Assembly: GCA_031370675.1 (NCBI GenBank)
Contig: JANMQT010000121.1
Location: 1-28,160, forward strand
Direction: 5' to 3'
Length of the DNA: 28,160 bases
Origin: SZAS-18 sp031370675
GTDB taxonomy: Bacteria > Verrucomicrobiota > Verrucomicrobiia > Chthoniobacterales > SZAS-18
Part shown: positions 14,980 to 22,522 of the stretch, one piece after another
Position numbering within the stretch: the stretch's first letter is position 1
Layout: each line of letters opens with the position of its first letter
Made by a program: the position numbers and the translations under genes
The notes under the pieces: model-generated
Told to the model about the DNA's origin: nothing
Database searches by the model: none
Seen by the model: the letters and a program-made list of their open reading frames with translations, nothing else

Positions 14980-15738
14980 ATGAGCAGCCTCCAAATCAAA
15001 GACCTCCACGTCAGCATCGGCGACAAAGAAATCGTCCGTGGCCTGAACCTCGAAATCAAAAAGGGCGAAGTGCACGCCGTCATGGGCCTGAACGGCTCGG
15101 GCAAGAGCACGCTTGCCAAGGCCATCGCGGGCCATCCCGACTACACCGTCACGGGCAGCGTGCTGCTCGACGGCGAGGAGATGATGGGCGTTGAGCCCGA
15201 CGAGCGCTCGCGCAAGGGCCTCTTCCTGGCGTTCCAATATCCGAACGAGATTCCCGGCGTGAGCAACGCGAACTTCATCCGCGCCGCGCTGCAGGCCCGG
15301 CTCGGCGAGGGCGAGGAACTCGATGCGGTCGAATTCTACGAGCACCTCTACGAGAAGATGGATCTGCTCGGGATCAAGCGCGAGATGACCTCGCGCTCGG
15401 TCAACGAGGGGTTCTCCGGCGGCGAAAAGAAGCGGAACGAAATCCTGCAGATGATGATGCTGGCGCCGACGTACGCGATCATGGACGAGACCGACTCGGG
15501 CCTGGACATCGACGCGCTCAAGGTCGTGGCCGAGGGCGTCAACGCGCAGCGCGGGCCGAATCTCGGCATCCTGCTGATCACGCACTACCAGCGCCTGCTC
15601 GATTACATTGTGCCGGACATCGTGCACGTGATGATGGACGGCCAGATTGTGAAGACCGGCGGCAAGGAGCTCGCCTATGAACTCGAAGCGAAGGGCTACG
15701 ACTGGCTCAAGCCCGAAGCCGAACTCGCCGTGGCATGA
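14980..15738 (+). CDS. sufC: Fe-S cluster assembly ATPase SufC
   Basis: 252 residues, a soluble ABC-type ATPase. Walker A is GLNGSGKST (36-44), the signature FSGGEKKR (145-152), Walker B AIMDETDSGLD (166-176), and the H-loop His202 in ITHYQRLL. The FSGGEKKRNEILQ wording is diagnostic of SufC rather than transport ABC proteins. SufC binds SufB and SufD, and its ATP cycle reshapes the complex during Fe-S cluster building. The leader before the ATG is A-rich (CCCAAAAAAATTT) with no Shine-Dalgarno, also seen at sufB. The order sufC-sufB-sufD differs from the enterobacterial sufABCDSE order, and sufS and sufE are absent from the cluster. Confidence 0.97.
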   Translation: MSSLQIKDLHVSIGDKEIVRGLNLEIKKGEVHAVMGLNGSGKSTLAKAIAGHPDYTVTGSVLLDGEEMMGVEPDERSRKGLFLAFQYPNEIPGVSNANFIRAALQARLGEGEELDAVEFYEHLYEKMDLLGIKREMTSRSVNEGFSGGEKKRNEILQMMMLAPTYAIMDETDSGLDIDALKVVAEGVNAQRGPNLGILLITHYQRLLDYIVPDIVHVMMDGQIVKTGGKELAYELEAKGYDWLKPEAELAVA

Positions 15739-15752
15739 TTCGCGTGCTCCAA

Positions 15753-15780
15753 ATCCAAAATCGGAAATCTAAAATCTAAA
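15753..15780 (+). repeat. Four tandem heptamers between sufC and sufB
   Basis: ATCCAAA, ATCGGAA, ATCTAAA, ATCTAAA follow one another without a gap in the 49-base sufC-sufB spacer, ending 7 bases before the sufB ATG. The run is strongly AT-rich in a GC-rich region and occupies the place of a ribosome binding site. Similar A-rich words (AAAATCTATAAATCTAG) occur at 19317-19333. Confidence 0.6.
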
Positions 15781-15787
15781 ATTCTTC

Positions 15788-17197
15788 ATGAGCTCTCCCA
15801 AAGCCAACATCGATATCGATCGCAGCGTCGGCGACTTCCATTACAAGATGGATTACGAATTCGACGCGGGCACGGGCCTGACGGAAAAGACGATCGACTA
15901 CATCGTCGACGTGAAGGGCGAGCCCGACTGGGTGCGCGAGTTCCGCAAGCACGCGCTGCGGGTTTTCCACAAGAAGCCGATGCCGACGCATTGGGCCAGC
16001 AAGGATCTCAACAACATCGTCTTCGACAACATCCGCTACTACCTCAGCTCCGGCACCACGCCGAAGCGGAACTGGGAGGATGTGCCCGAGGAGATGAAGC
16101 AGACCTTCGAGCGCCTGGGCATTCCCGAGCAGGAGCGCCGCTTCCTCGCGGGGGTCGAGGCGCAGTTCGATTCCGAGGCTGCCTACTCCAACATCAAGAA
16201 GGCCGTCGGCGATCAAGGCGTCATCTTCGTCGGGCCGCTCGAGGGTCTGCGGGACCACCCGGAAATTTTCAAGAAGTGGTTCGGCAAGGTCATCCCGACC
16301 TCCGACAACAAGTTCGCCGCGCTCAACAGCGCCGTGTTTAGCGGCGGCTCGTTCATCTACGTGCCGCCCGGTGTGAAGGTAAAGCATCCGCTCCAGGCCT
16401 ACTTCCGGATCAACGCGGAAAACTTCGGCCAGTTCGAGCGCACGCTCATCATCGCCGACGAGGGCGCGGAGGTCATGTACATGGAAGGCTGCACCGCGCC
16501 GAAGTTCGAGACCGCCACGCTGCACAGCGCCGTCGTCGAACTCGTCGCGCTCAAGGGCGCGAAGATCCAGTACATCACCGTCCAGAACTGGAGCAACAAC
16601 GTCTTCAACCTCGTGACCAAGCGCGGCCTCGCGATGGAAGACGCGGAGATCAAGTGGATCGACTGCAACATCGGCAGCCGTCTCACGATGAAATATCCCG
16701 GTGTGGTGATGAAGGGTCGCGGCGCCCGCGGCGAGGTCATCAGCATCGCCCTCGCCGGGGAAGGCCAGCACCAGGACACCGGCGCGAAAATGGTCCACAT
16801 GGCGGACAACACCACCAGCAACGTCGTGAGCAAGAGCATCAGCGTCGGCACCGGCCGCGCGACGTATCGCGGCCTCGTCCACGTCCCCAAGCATCTCAAG
16901 GGCTGCAAGAACAACACCGAATGCGACGCGCTGCTGATCAACCCGAACAGCCGCACGGACACCTATCCCGCCATCACCGTGCGCGGTGAAAAGAACTCGC
17001 TGCAACACGAGGCCAGCGTCAGCCAGGTAAGCGCCGAACAAATCTTTTACATGCAGTCACGCGGTCTCACCGAGGGCCAGGCCATGAGCCTGAGCGTGAA
17101 TGGATTCGTCAACGATCTCGTCCGCCAGTTCCCCATGGAATACAGCGTCGAGCTGAAGCGCCTGATTGACCTGCAGATGGAGGGTTCGGTCGGTTAG
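15788..17197 (+). CDS. sufB: Fe-S cluster assembly scaffold SufB
   Basis: 469 residues, typical for SufB. SufB forms a beta-helix dimer with SufD and, with SufC, is the scaffold on which Fe-S clusters are built in the cytoplasm. Landmarks: the N-terminal YKMDYEFDAGTGLTEKTI region, SGGSFIYVPPGVKV in the middle, YMEGCTAP, VQNWSNNVFNLVTKRG, and the C-terminal NNTECDALLINPNSRTDTYP, where Cys379 corresponds to the cysteine proposed to accept sulfur or hold the nascent cluster. The ATG at 15788 directly follows a heptamer repeat, with no Shine-Dalgarno sequence. sufD begins 15 bases after its stop. Confidence 0.97.
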   Translation: MSSPKANIDIDRSVGDFHYKMDYEFDAGTGLTEKTIDYIVDVKGEPDWVREFRKHALRVFHKKPMPTHWASKDLNNIVFDNIRYYLSSGTTPKRNWEDVPEEMKQTFERLGIPEQERRFLAGVEAQFDSEAAYSNIKKAVGDQGVIFVGPLEGLRDHPEIFKKWFGKVIPTSDNKFAALNSAVFSGGSFIYVPPGVKVKHPLQAYFRINAENFGQFERTLIIADEGAEVMYMEGCTAPKFETATLHSAVVELVALKGAKIQYITVQNWSNNVFNLVTKRGLAMEDAEIKWIDCNIGSRLTMKYPGVVMKGRGARGEVISIALAGEGQHQDTGAKMVHMADNTTSNVVSKSISVGTGRATYRGLVHVPKHLKGCKNNTECDALLINPNSRTDTYPAITVRGEKNSLQHEASVSQVSAEQIFYMQSRGLTEGQAMSLSVNGFVNDLVRQFPMEYSVELKRLIDLQMEGSVG

Positions 17198-17212
17198 TCC
17201 GGCCTTGGGAAC

Positions 17213-18589
17213 ATGATGACCGATTCGACCATCGAAGGCACCACCGTCGTCATCGACGACGCCGACACTCCCCCGGCCGCGACCCCCGCCCCGGCTGAAA
17301 CCGCGGGCTTGTTCGTTCGCCCGTCGATCCAGACGCAGCAGCCGGCGTGGTTTCAGGAACGCCAGTTCCGCGCCTGGGAAACGTTTGAATCGCTCCCGCT
17401 GCCACACCGCAAGGATCAGGCCTGGCGCTTCACCACGCTCGGCAAGCTCGACTTGGCAAAATACACGCCCGCCCAACCCCTGGCGACGGTTGGCGCCGAA
17501 GCGCTCGTGGCCCGTTCCGAGGGCAATCCGAAGGTCGCCGGCACCATGATTTTCGCCAACGACAAGCTGGTTCATCGCCAGCTTCTGAACGCGGAACTCG
17601 AGGCCAAGGGCGTGGTCTTCGCCCCGCTGGAGCAGGATCTCTCCGCCTACCGGGAGATCATGCACCGCTACTTCATGGTGAATGACGCCTCGCTGGGCTC
17701 GCGTAAATTTCACGCCCTGCACCAGGCGCACATTCGCAGCGGCTGCTTCATCTACGTGCCCAAGAACGTGAAGGTCGATTTGCCCGTCGAGGTCTTCCAT
17801 TGGATCTCCGGTGACGGCGCGGCGATCTTTCCGCACACGCTGCTGATCGCCGAGGAAGGATCCAGCATCACCCTCGTCGATTACCTTGAGTCGGCCGACC
17901 GCCGCCAGCCCGGATTCACCTGCGGCGTCAGCGATCTGCACATCGGGCCGGGCGCCAAGGTCACCTATCTCGCCTCGCAAAATTGGGGCGAGGAGGTCGC
18001 CTCGATCAAGATCAACACGGCGTCGGTCGAGCGCGACGGTCATCTCACCAGCCTGCACCTCAACCTCGGCGGCCGGTATTCGCGCCTCGAAAGCTTGAAC
18101 AAGCTGAACGGCTCCGCCGCCCGCAGCGACATGCTCAGCGCCACCGTCGCCACCGGCACCCAGGAATTCGATCAGCGCACGCTGCAGGATCATCTCGCGC
18201 CGCACACGTTCAGCGACCTGCTCTACAAAAATTCGCTCTCTGACAAGTCGAAGACGATTTTCTCCGGGCTCATTCGCGTGGCGCCGGCGGCGCAGTTCAC
18301 GGACGCCTACCAGAAGGTGCGCAATTTAATGCTCAGCGACGACGCCGAGGCGGACTCGATGCCCGGCCTGGAGATTCTGGCCGACGAGGTCCGCTGCACC
18401 CACGGCGCGACCAGCGGGCACGTCGATGACGCGGAGTTATTCTACCTGGAATCACGCGGCATCCCGCGCTTGAAGGCGCAGCAGCTCATCACGCAGGGCT
18501 TCCTCACGGAAATCCTCCAGCGCCTCGGCAACGAGCACGTCACGCACAAGCTGGCCAAGCTCCTCGCCGAAAAATTCGCCCGGATGTGA
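17213..18589 (+). CDS. sufD: Fe-S cluster assembly protein SufD
   Basis: 458 residues. The first ~35 residues are a flexible Thr/Pro/Ala-rich tail; the core begins near RQFRAWETFESLPLPHRKDQAWRF split around residue 50-75. HSGCFIYVPKNV-like wording (RSGCFIYVPKNVKVDLPVEV, about 178-197) and ASQNWGEEVAS match the SufB/SufD beta-helix. RCTHGATSG (394-402) holds the conserved Cys-x-His segment, with His397 equivalent to the SufD histidine implicated in cluster assembly. SufD completes the SufBC2D complex. The two possible ATGs are adjacent (17213, 17216). An imperfect inverted repeat lies immediately downstream and could end the suf transcript. Confidence 0.94.
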   Translation: MMTDSTIEGTTVVIDDADTPPAATPAPAETAGLFVRPSIQTQQPAWFQERQFRAWETFESLPLPHRKDQAWRFTTLGKLDLAKYTPAQPLATVGAEALVARSEGNPKVAGTMIFANDKLVHRQLLNAELEAKGVVFAPLEQDLSAYREIMHRYFMVNDASLGSRKFHALHQAHIRSGCFIYVPKNVKVDLPVEVFHWISGDGAAIFPHTLLIAEEGSSITLVDYLESADRRQPGFTCGVSDLHIGPGAKVTYLASQNWGEEVASIKINTASVERDGHLTSLHLNLGGRYSRLESLNKLNGSAARSDMLSATVATGTQEFDQRTLQDHLAPHTFSDLLYKNSLSDKSKTIFSGLIRVAPAAQFTDAYQKVRNLMLSDDAEADSMPGLEILADEVRCTHGATSGHVDDAELFYLESRGIPRLKAQQLITQGFLTEILQRLGNEHVTHKLAKLLAEKFARM

Positions 18590-18603
18590 GACGGACGGAT
18601 GCG

Positions 18604-18680
18604 GCCACAGAGGAGTAGAGAGCACAGGGTCAGAAAAGTCATTGGAAGATTTTTCTCTGTGTCCTCGGTGGCTCTGTGGC
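18604..18680. repeat. Intergenic inverted repeat between sufD and yajQ
   Basis: GCCACAGAG (18604-18612) and CTCTGTGGC (18672-18680) are perfect outer arms. Inside, AGAGCACAG and CTCTGTGTCC continue an imperfect complement, making a ~77-base foldback. The CACAGAG/CTCTGTG wording is typical of dispersed foldback repeats in some large bacterial genomes. It could serve as a transcription end for suf. It ends 12 bases before the yajQ ATG. Confidence 0.6.
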
Positions 18681-18692
18681 TAAATTTCAGCC

Positions 18693-19184
18693 ATGCCCAC
18701 ATTTGATATTGTTTCCGAAGTGGATCAGCAGGAGGTCGACAACGCCCTCAACCAGGCGCGCAAGGAACTGGTGAATCGTTTCGACTTCAAAGGCGCCGAT
18801 CCGAAAATCGAGTGGACCCCCAAGGAGAACAAGATTCTCCTCACCGCCATCGACGGTTCGCGGCTCAAGGCGTTGAATGAAATGGTGATCCAGAAGCTCG
18901 CGAAGCGGAATGTCGACCTGCGCAACGTGGATCGCGGCACGCCGGAGATTTCATCGGTGGGACACGCGCGGCAGGAAATCAAAATCAAGCAGGGCATCGA
19001 AGGCGCCAAGGCGAAAGAGGTCGTGGCCGCCATCAAGGCCCAGGGCCTGAAGGTGCAGGCCGCCATCCAGGGCACCGAGATTCGCGTGACGGGCAAGAAA
19101 CGCGACGACCTGCAGGAAGTGATTGCCTTCTGCCGCAGCAAGGACTTCGGCGTCGCCCTCGATTACCAGAATTTCCGGGAGTGA
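18693..19184 (+). CDS. yajQ: YajQ family nucleotide-binding protein (DUF520)
   Basis: 163 residues, exactly the family size. It starts MPTFDIVSEVDQQEVDNA, contains FDFKGADPKIEW and the central KKRDDLQEVIAFCRSKDFG, and ends with LDYQNFRE, all hallmarks of YajQ. The fold is two ferredoxin-like domains that bind nucleic acid or nucleotides; some members bind cyclic-di-GMP and act in regulation. Which applies here cannot be told. It is cytoplasmic. Its start lies 12 bases after the foldback repeat, so it may have its own promoter within the repeat or be read through from sufD. Confidence 0.95.
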   Translation: MPTFDIVSEVDQQEVDNALNQARKELVNRFDFKGADPKIEWTPKENKILLTAIDGSRLKALNEMVIQKLAKRNVDLRNVDRGTPEISSVGHARQEIKIKQGIEGAKAKEVVAAIKAQGLKVQAAIQGTEIRVTGKKRDDLQEVIAFCRSKDFGVALDYQNFRE

Positions 19185-19357
19185 CTTCGAGGCGAAACCA
19201 CCAAGGCGAATGAAAGTCGCTGGGCAGGTCGGCGAAGGCAGGAACTAAATTTCTATTTTCTAAATTAACAGAATTGGGAGATCTGAATGACGCCCTTCCC
19301 GAATCTATTAATTTACAAAATCTATAAATCTAGTCCCTCTTCCACCCGCGTCGCAGT
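19185..19357. other. AT-rich convergent intergenic gap
   Basis: Separates yajQ from the convergent minus-strand cluster. The left part has repeat-like wording (GAGGCGAAACCACCAAGGCG). Positions about 19244-19335 are markedly AT-rich, with words such as TTTCTATTTTCTAAATTA and AAAATCTATAAATCTAG, like the heptamers before sufB. No gene or clear terminator stem is seen. Confidence 0.4.
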
Positions 19358-19870
19358 CTACCCGAGCAGCGCCGTCAGTTCCAACTGCACGGCTTCGATC
19401 CGGTCGAGCGAAGGCGGTGCATCGGGCACGAGAAATATCTCGCCGGTCTTCGCGTGCTCATATGGCGTGACGCGCCCGCGCGCGGTTGCCTCGTCCCCCA
19501 CCGGCGCGGCCATCGGTTTCAGGATGCGCTTCCGCTCGAGCAGCGCGGCCAGCAGGTAGGCGACATTCGCCTGCTCGGGCGGAGGACCTTCCGAAAGCAG
19601 GCGGCGCAGGTGCGATTCCGCGTCGGCACGATTCATCGCCTCCGGCGTGACGGCAGGCGGCGGCTCATACTTGCTGCGCCAAAAGGTGACCCCATCAGCG
19701 GCCCGTTGCTGCGGCTCCATCGCCTGCCAGGCCTCCGCGGAAATGTCCTCGCGGCGCAGTCCCTCCCCTTCGCTGTGCAGCAGCGTGTAGAAGATCTCAC
19801 CGTCGCGAAATTCCCGATCCGTGCGCGCGCAGTGATCGGCGCGGCTCTGGATGTTCCATTCCTGAATCAT
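19358..19870 (-). CDS. Conserved-looking protein of unknown function
   Basis: 170 residues, no signal peptide or membrane segment. It starts MIQEWNIQSRADHCARTDRE, then has a GEIFYTLLHSEGEGLRREDIS segment, VTFWRSKYEPPP (about 61-72), and a helical C-terminal half (LRRLLSEGPPPEQANVAYLL) ending in a beta-rich GEIFLVPD. I recall similar short proteins in verrucomicrobial genomes but know no function. Only one Cys (Cys14) is present near the start, so a zinc site is not supported. It follows the BatE-like gene by 56 bases on the same strand and may be the last gene of that operon. Confidence 0.72.
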   Translation of the reverse strand: MIQEWNIQSRADHCARTDREFRDGEIFYTLLHSEGEGLRREDISAEAWQAMEPQQRAADGVTFWRSKYEPPPAVTPEAMNRADAESHLRRLLSEGPPPEQANVAYLLAALLERKRILKPMAAPVGDEATARGRVTPYEHAKTGEIFLVPDAPPSLDRIEAVQLELTALLG

Positions 19871-19926
19871 GCGTCGACGGAACTACGAGGCGCCCACCCG
19901 GAAGTCAACCGCGCGTTGCGCGCCGC

Positions 19927-20670
19927 TCAATTTGGCACGACGCGTTCCAGATCGCTCGAGGCGACCCATCCGCGCAACCCGCCGGCCAGCTCGGCGTAGG
20001 TCCAGCTTCCACGATCCTGCAACACGCGGATCTCCGTGCCAACCGCCAGGGCCTGCACGTCGCGGGAATTATCCGCCGGCGCATAGTGTGCGCGGGTGCC
20101 GGATTCACTCACGACAATGGCCCGCGCCGCATCACGCGCACCGCCGTGAAGGCCGGTCAACGCGGTGAGACCCGCGCCGAACACCAACATGCCGGGGACG
20201 ATGAGCGACCAACCCAGCGTCACACGATTCCACGGCCCGAGAACCGCGACGAGACCGGCGACCAACGCCCACACTCCGAAAGCGGCCACGACGGACCAGG
20301 TGTCAACCCCCAGCCAGCCAAAGGTCTGCGACCATCCATCCGGTGCGGGCGTGGGAAGACTCAGCGTGCGCCGGACGAAGGCCAGATTCGCCGCTGCCTC
20401 CGGATGCGCGGGTCGCAAGGCGAGAGCGCGCTGAAAATTCAGCACCGCGCGGCCCTGATCGCCGGCGCGCAGATACGCGTTACCCAGATTGAAAAACAAA
20501 TTGGGACCCGCTGCACCACCCGGCACGGACCGCTCATAAGCTTTTGCGGCATCGGCAAATTGTCCTGACTCGTAGAGCGCATTGCCCCGTGCGAAATCCG
20601 TTTCGGCGAGTGCGGCCAGCGGAAAAATCAGCGTCGCGGCGAGCATCAAAATGAAACGCGGGACATTCAT
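19927..20670 (-). CDS. BatE-like TPR and SH3 domain protein
   Basis: 247 residues. A signal peptide (about 1-22) is followed by two TPR units (about 24-100: FARGNALYESGQFADAAKAY and NLFFNLGNAYLRAGDQGRAV), two membrane segments (about 124-144 and 152-172), and a bacterial SH3 domain (about 185-243, ending GLRGWVASSDLERV). This TPR-TM-TM-SH3 layout is that of BatE, an envelope protein of the Bacteroides aerotolerance cluster; its molecular role is not established. Its ATG overlaps the BatD stop as ATGA, indicating translational coupling and one operon. Confidence 0.85.
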   Translation of the reverse strand: MNVPRFILMLAATLIFPLAALAETDFARGNALYESGQFADAAKAYERSVPGGAAGPNLFFNLGNAYLRAGDQGRAVLNFQRALALRPAHPEAAANLAFVRRTLSLPTPAPDGWSQTFGWLGVDTWSVVAAFGVWALVAGLVAVLGPWNRVTLGWSLIVPGMLVFGAGLTALTGLHGGARDAARAIVVSESGTRAHYAPADNSRDVQALAVGTEIRVLQDRGSWTYAELAGGLRGWVASSDLERVVPN

Positions 20671-22517
20671 GCTTTTACGGCCATGGCGGGCGCGCGCTCG
20701 AGTTTCGCGAGGGCGGCCAGCGCTGCCGAGCGTTCGGTGTCTGACACCTGGGCGGAATCGTCGACCCCAGCAAAGGTAATCTCATCCCGCACCCGAAAAA
20801 TTTCCCGCACGGTTCCCGCCGAAGTCGGATCTAGTCCGCAAATCGCGATGACCGCGTCGCTGTCCAGCGTCGCCGGCTCGCGGCCGCTGCGGTCCGCCGC
20901 GCGCATCTGCGCCATCTCCGCGGCGGCGAGATAGAAGTCGTGGCGTCTAGTCCCGCGATCACGCAGCCGCGCCGAAATCGCGTCGCGTCGCTGCCGTTCG
21001 GTCAACGCGCGTTCCGCCAGCGCGCGTCCCGGCCGGTGGCGCCAGCGATAAACGCCGAGCGCGCCCAGGACCATTGCGATCACAATGGCCTGCGGCAGCC
21101 AGAACATCGTCCGGCGATACAGCGGGACAAAACTCCCGGTGCCTGGTCCGTCAGTTCGAATGTGGAGGATGTCCTTCGCCGGCGCCGGGGTCGCGACTGG
21201 CTTGGGCGTGGCGTCGGCGGCCGGCGCCTCGCTCAGCTTTGGCGCAGCCGGGGTCGGTGCGGCCACGGCACCACCCGTCACGGTGATCGGCAGCGCCGGC
21301 ACGCTCAGCGTCTTGTACTGCCCGCTGCCGGGATCGAGGTACGCCAGCTCATAGGCCGGCAGCACGTTTCGCTTTTCCATCGGGACAAAGACCTGCTCGA
21401 AGATCTTCACCCCGCTGAGCTTCACATCGTCGTCGGGACGATATTTTCCGCTCGCCGGGTACGCGCGCCAGCCGGTCGTGTCGAGCGGCGCGGGCGGATT
21501 GATGCGATCGAAATTCCCCCGTCCACGCAGCGTCAGGCGCACGGTCAGAGGGTCGCCGATATTCACCTGCCTGGGCTCCGCCTCGGCATCGAGCGTGAAC
21601 TGGCCGATCGCGCCGGTGAACGACGCGGGCGCGCCAGGAGGCAGCGCCTTCACGTCGAGCACGACGGGCTCGCTCTTGAGTTCCACGCTTTTTTGCATGC
21701 CGAATCCGCCGAACGGATCGTTGAAAAACGGATCGTTGAACGGGCTGTTGCCGAACGAGCGCGGCCGGGGACGGGGCAGCAACACGCGGGTCTCCCCCAC
21801 CATCGGACCGACACTCAAGGTTCCCGTTTTCAGCGGCGTGATGGAGGTCTTATAGATCACGACCTGATAATTCTGGCCGTCAACGATTACGCTGTCCTGT
21901 TGCGGCTCCGTGACCTTCTGCACGGTGAATCCCTCACCCTTGATCACCGGGTTCATCGGCGGATCAAACCGGATGCGAGGGCTGAAATAGCAGCGGATTT
22001 CCGCGGGGATCGCTTCGCCGACAAAGGGCGTCTTCTTCGGGATGACCAGCTCCGCGAAGAAGTTGCGTTCGGCCTGACTGTCGCGGCCGTCCGCCGTCGC
22101 CACCACCGTGAGCGTGACGGCATTCGTCCGGACGTTTACGCCGCCAGCAGCGAATTCCTGTGCCGGAATCGTGAAGGTCCCGGGCCTCGTCGCTTCGATC
22201 TGGTAAATGTAGATCACACTGGCGACGAGGCCGGTCGACGGATTGTAGTTGAACGTACTGGACTGGCCCACCGGCGTGATGCTCAGACCCTCCACGGGAA
22301 TGGAGGATGGCCGACTCGCGGTGCGCGCGCCCGTCACCTCGATGCGGTATTCGACCGGGTCGCCGACCGCCGCGCGATTCTCGGAGAGCGACGCCGTGGC
22401 GCGGACGCTGTTCTGCGCCTGCGCCGCCACGGCCATGAACAACGCGCACAGCCAAGCGACCGGAGCGCCCGCCATGGCACGCCGCAAAAAAACGGATTTG
22501 GAGACTGCCGCGCGCAT
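20667..22517 (-). CDS. BatD family protein
   Basis: 616 residues from the ATG at 22517; a TTG at 22529 inside the upstream gene is possible. Signal peptide about 1-35. The periplasmic part is a series of beta-sandwich-like segments: SENRAAVGDPVEYRIEV at the start and PRQVNIGDPLTVRLTLRG near 315-332 repeat the same 'vGDpv..rl.v.G' pattern typical of BatD. A Phe/Asn/Asp/Pro-rich linker (FNDPFFNDPFGGFG) sits near 260-273. An Ala/Pro-rich stretch leads to one membrane helix (about 470-490) and a helical cytoplasmic tail. BatD is thought to act in an envelope complex with the VWA proteins BatA and BatB. It starts 5 bases after the upstream stop and is coupled to the downstream gene. Confidence 0.9.
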   Translation of the reverse strand: MRAAVSKSVFLRRAMAGAPVAWLCALFMAVAAQAQNSVRATASLSENRAAVGDPVEYRIEVTGARTASRPSSIPVEGLSITPVGQSSTFNYNPSTGLVASVIYIYQIEATRPGTFTIPAQEFAAGGVNVRTNAVTLTVVATADGRDSQAERNFFAELVIPKKTPFVGEAIPAEIRCYFSPRIRFDPPMNPVIKGEGFTVQKVTEPQQDSVIVDGQNYQVVIYKTSITPLKTGTLSVGPMVGETRVLLPRPRPRSFGNSPFNDPFFNDPFGGFGMQKSVELKSEPVVLDVKALPPGAPASFTGAIGQFTLDAEAEPRQVNIGDPLTVRLTLRGRGNFDRINPPAPLDTTGWRAYPASGKYRPDDDVKLSGVKIFEQVFVPMEKRNVLPAYELAYLDPGSGQYKTLSVPALPITVTGGAVAAPTPAAPKLSEAPAADATPKPVATPAPAKDILHIRTDGPGTGSFVPLYRRTMFWLPQAIVIAMVLGALGVYRWRHRPGRALAERALTERQRRDAISARLRDRGTRRHDFYLAAAEMAQMRAADRSGREPATLDSDAVIAICGLDPTSAGTVREIFRVRDEITFAGVDDSAQVSDTERSAALAALAKLERAPAMAVKA

Positions 22518-22522
22518 GACGA

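Noticed and set aside
13573..15627. 684-residue minus-strand open frame opposite rph, fur and sufC
   Set aside because: It is the antisense of three well-recognised genes and its composition (His/Ala/Val/Asp-rich) is the mirror of their codon use in GC-rich DNA.
15776..18205. Two long minus-strand frames (421 and 382 residues) opposite sufB and sufD
   Set aside because: Both are antisense mirrors of genes with clear family motifs; no motif is seen in them.
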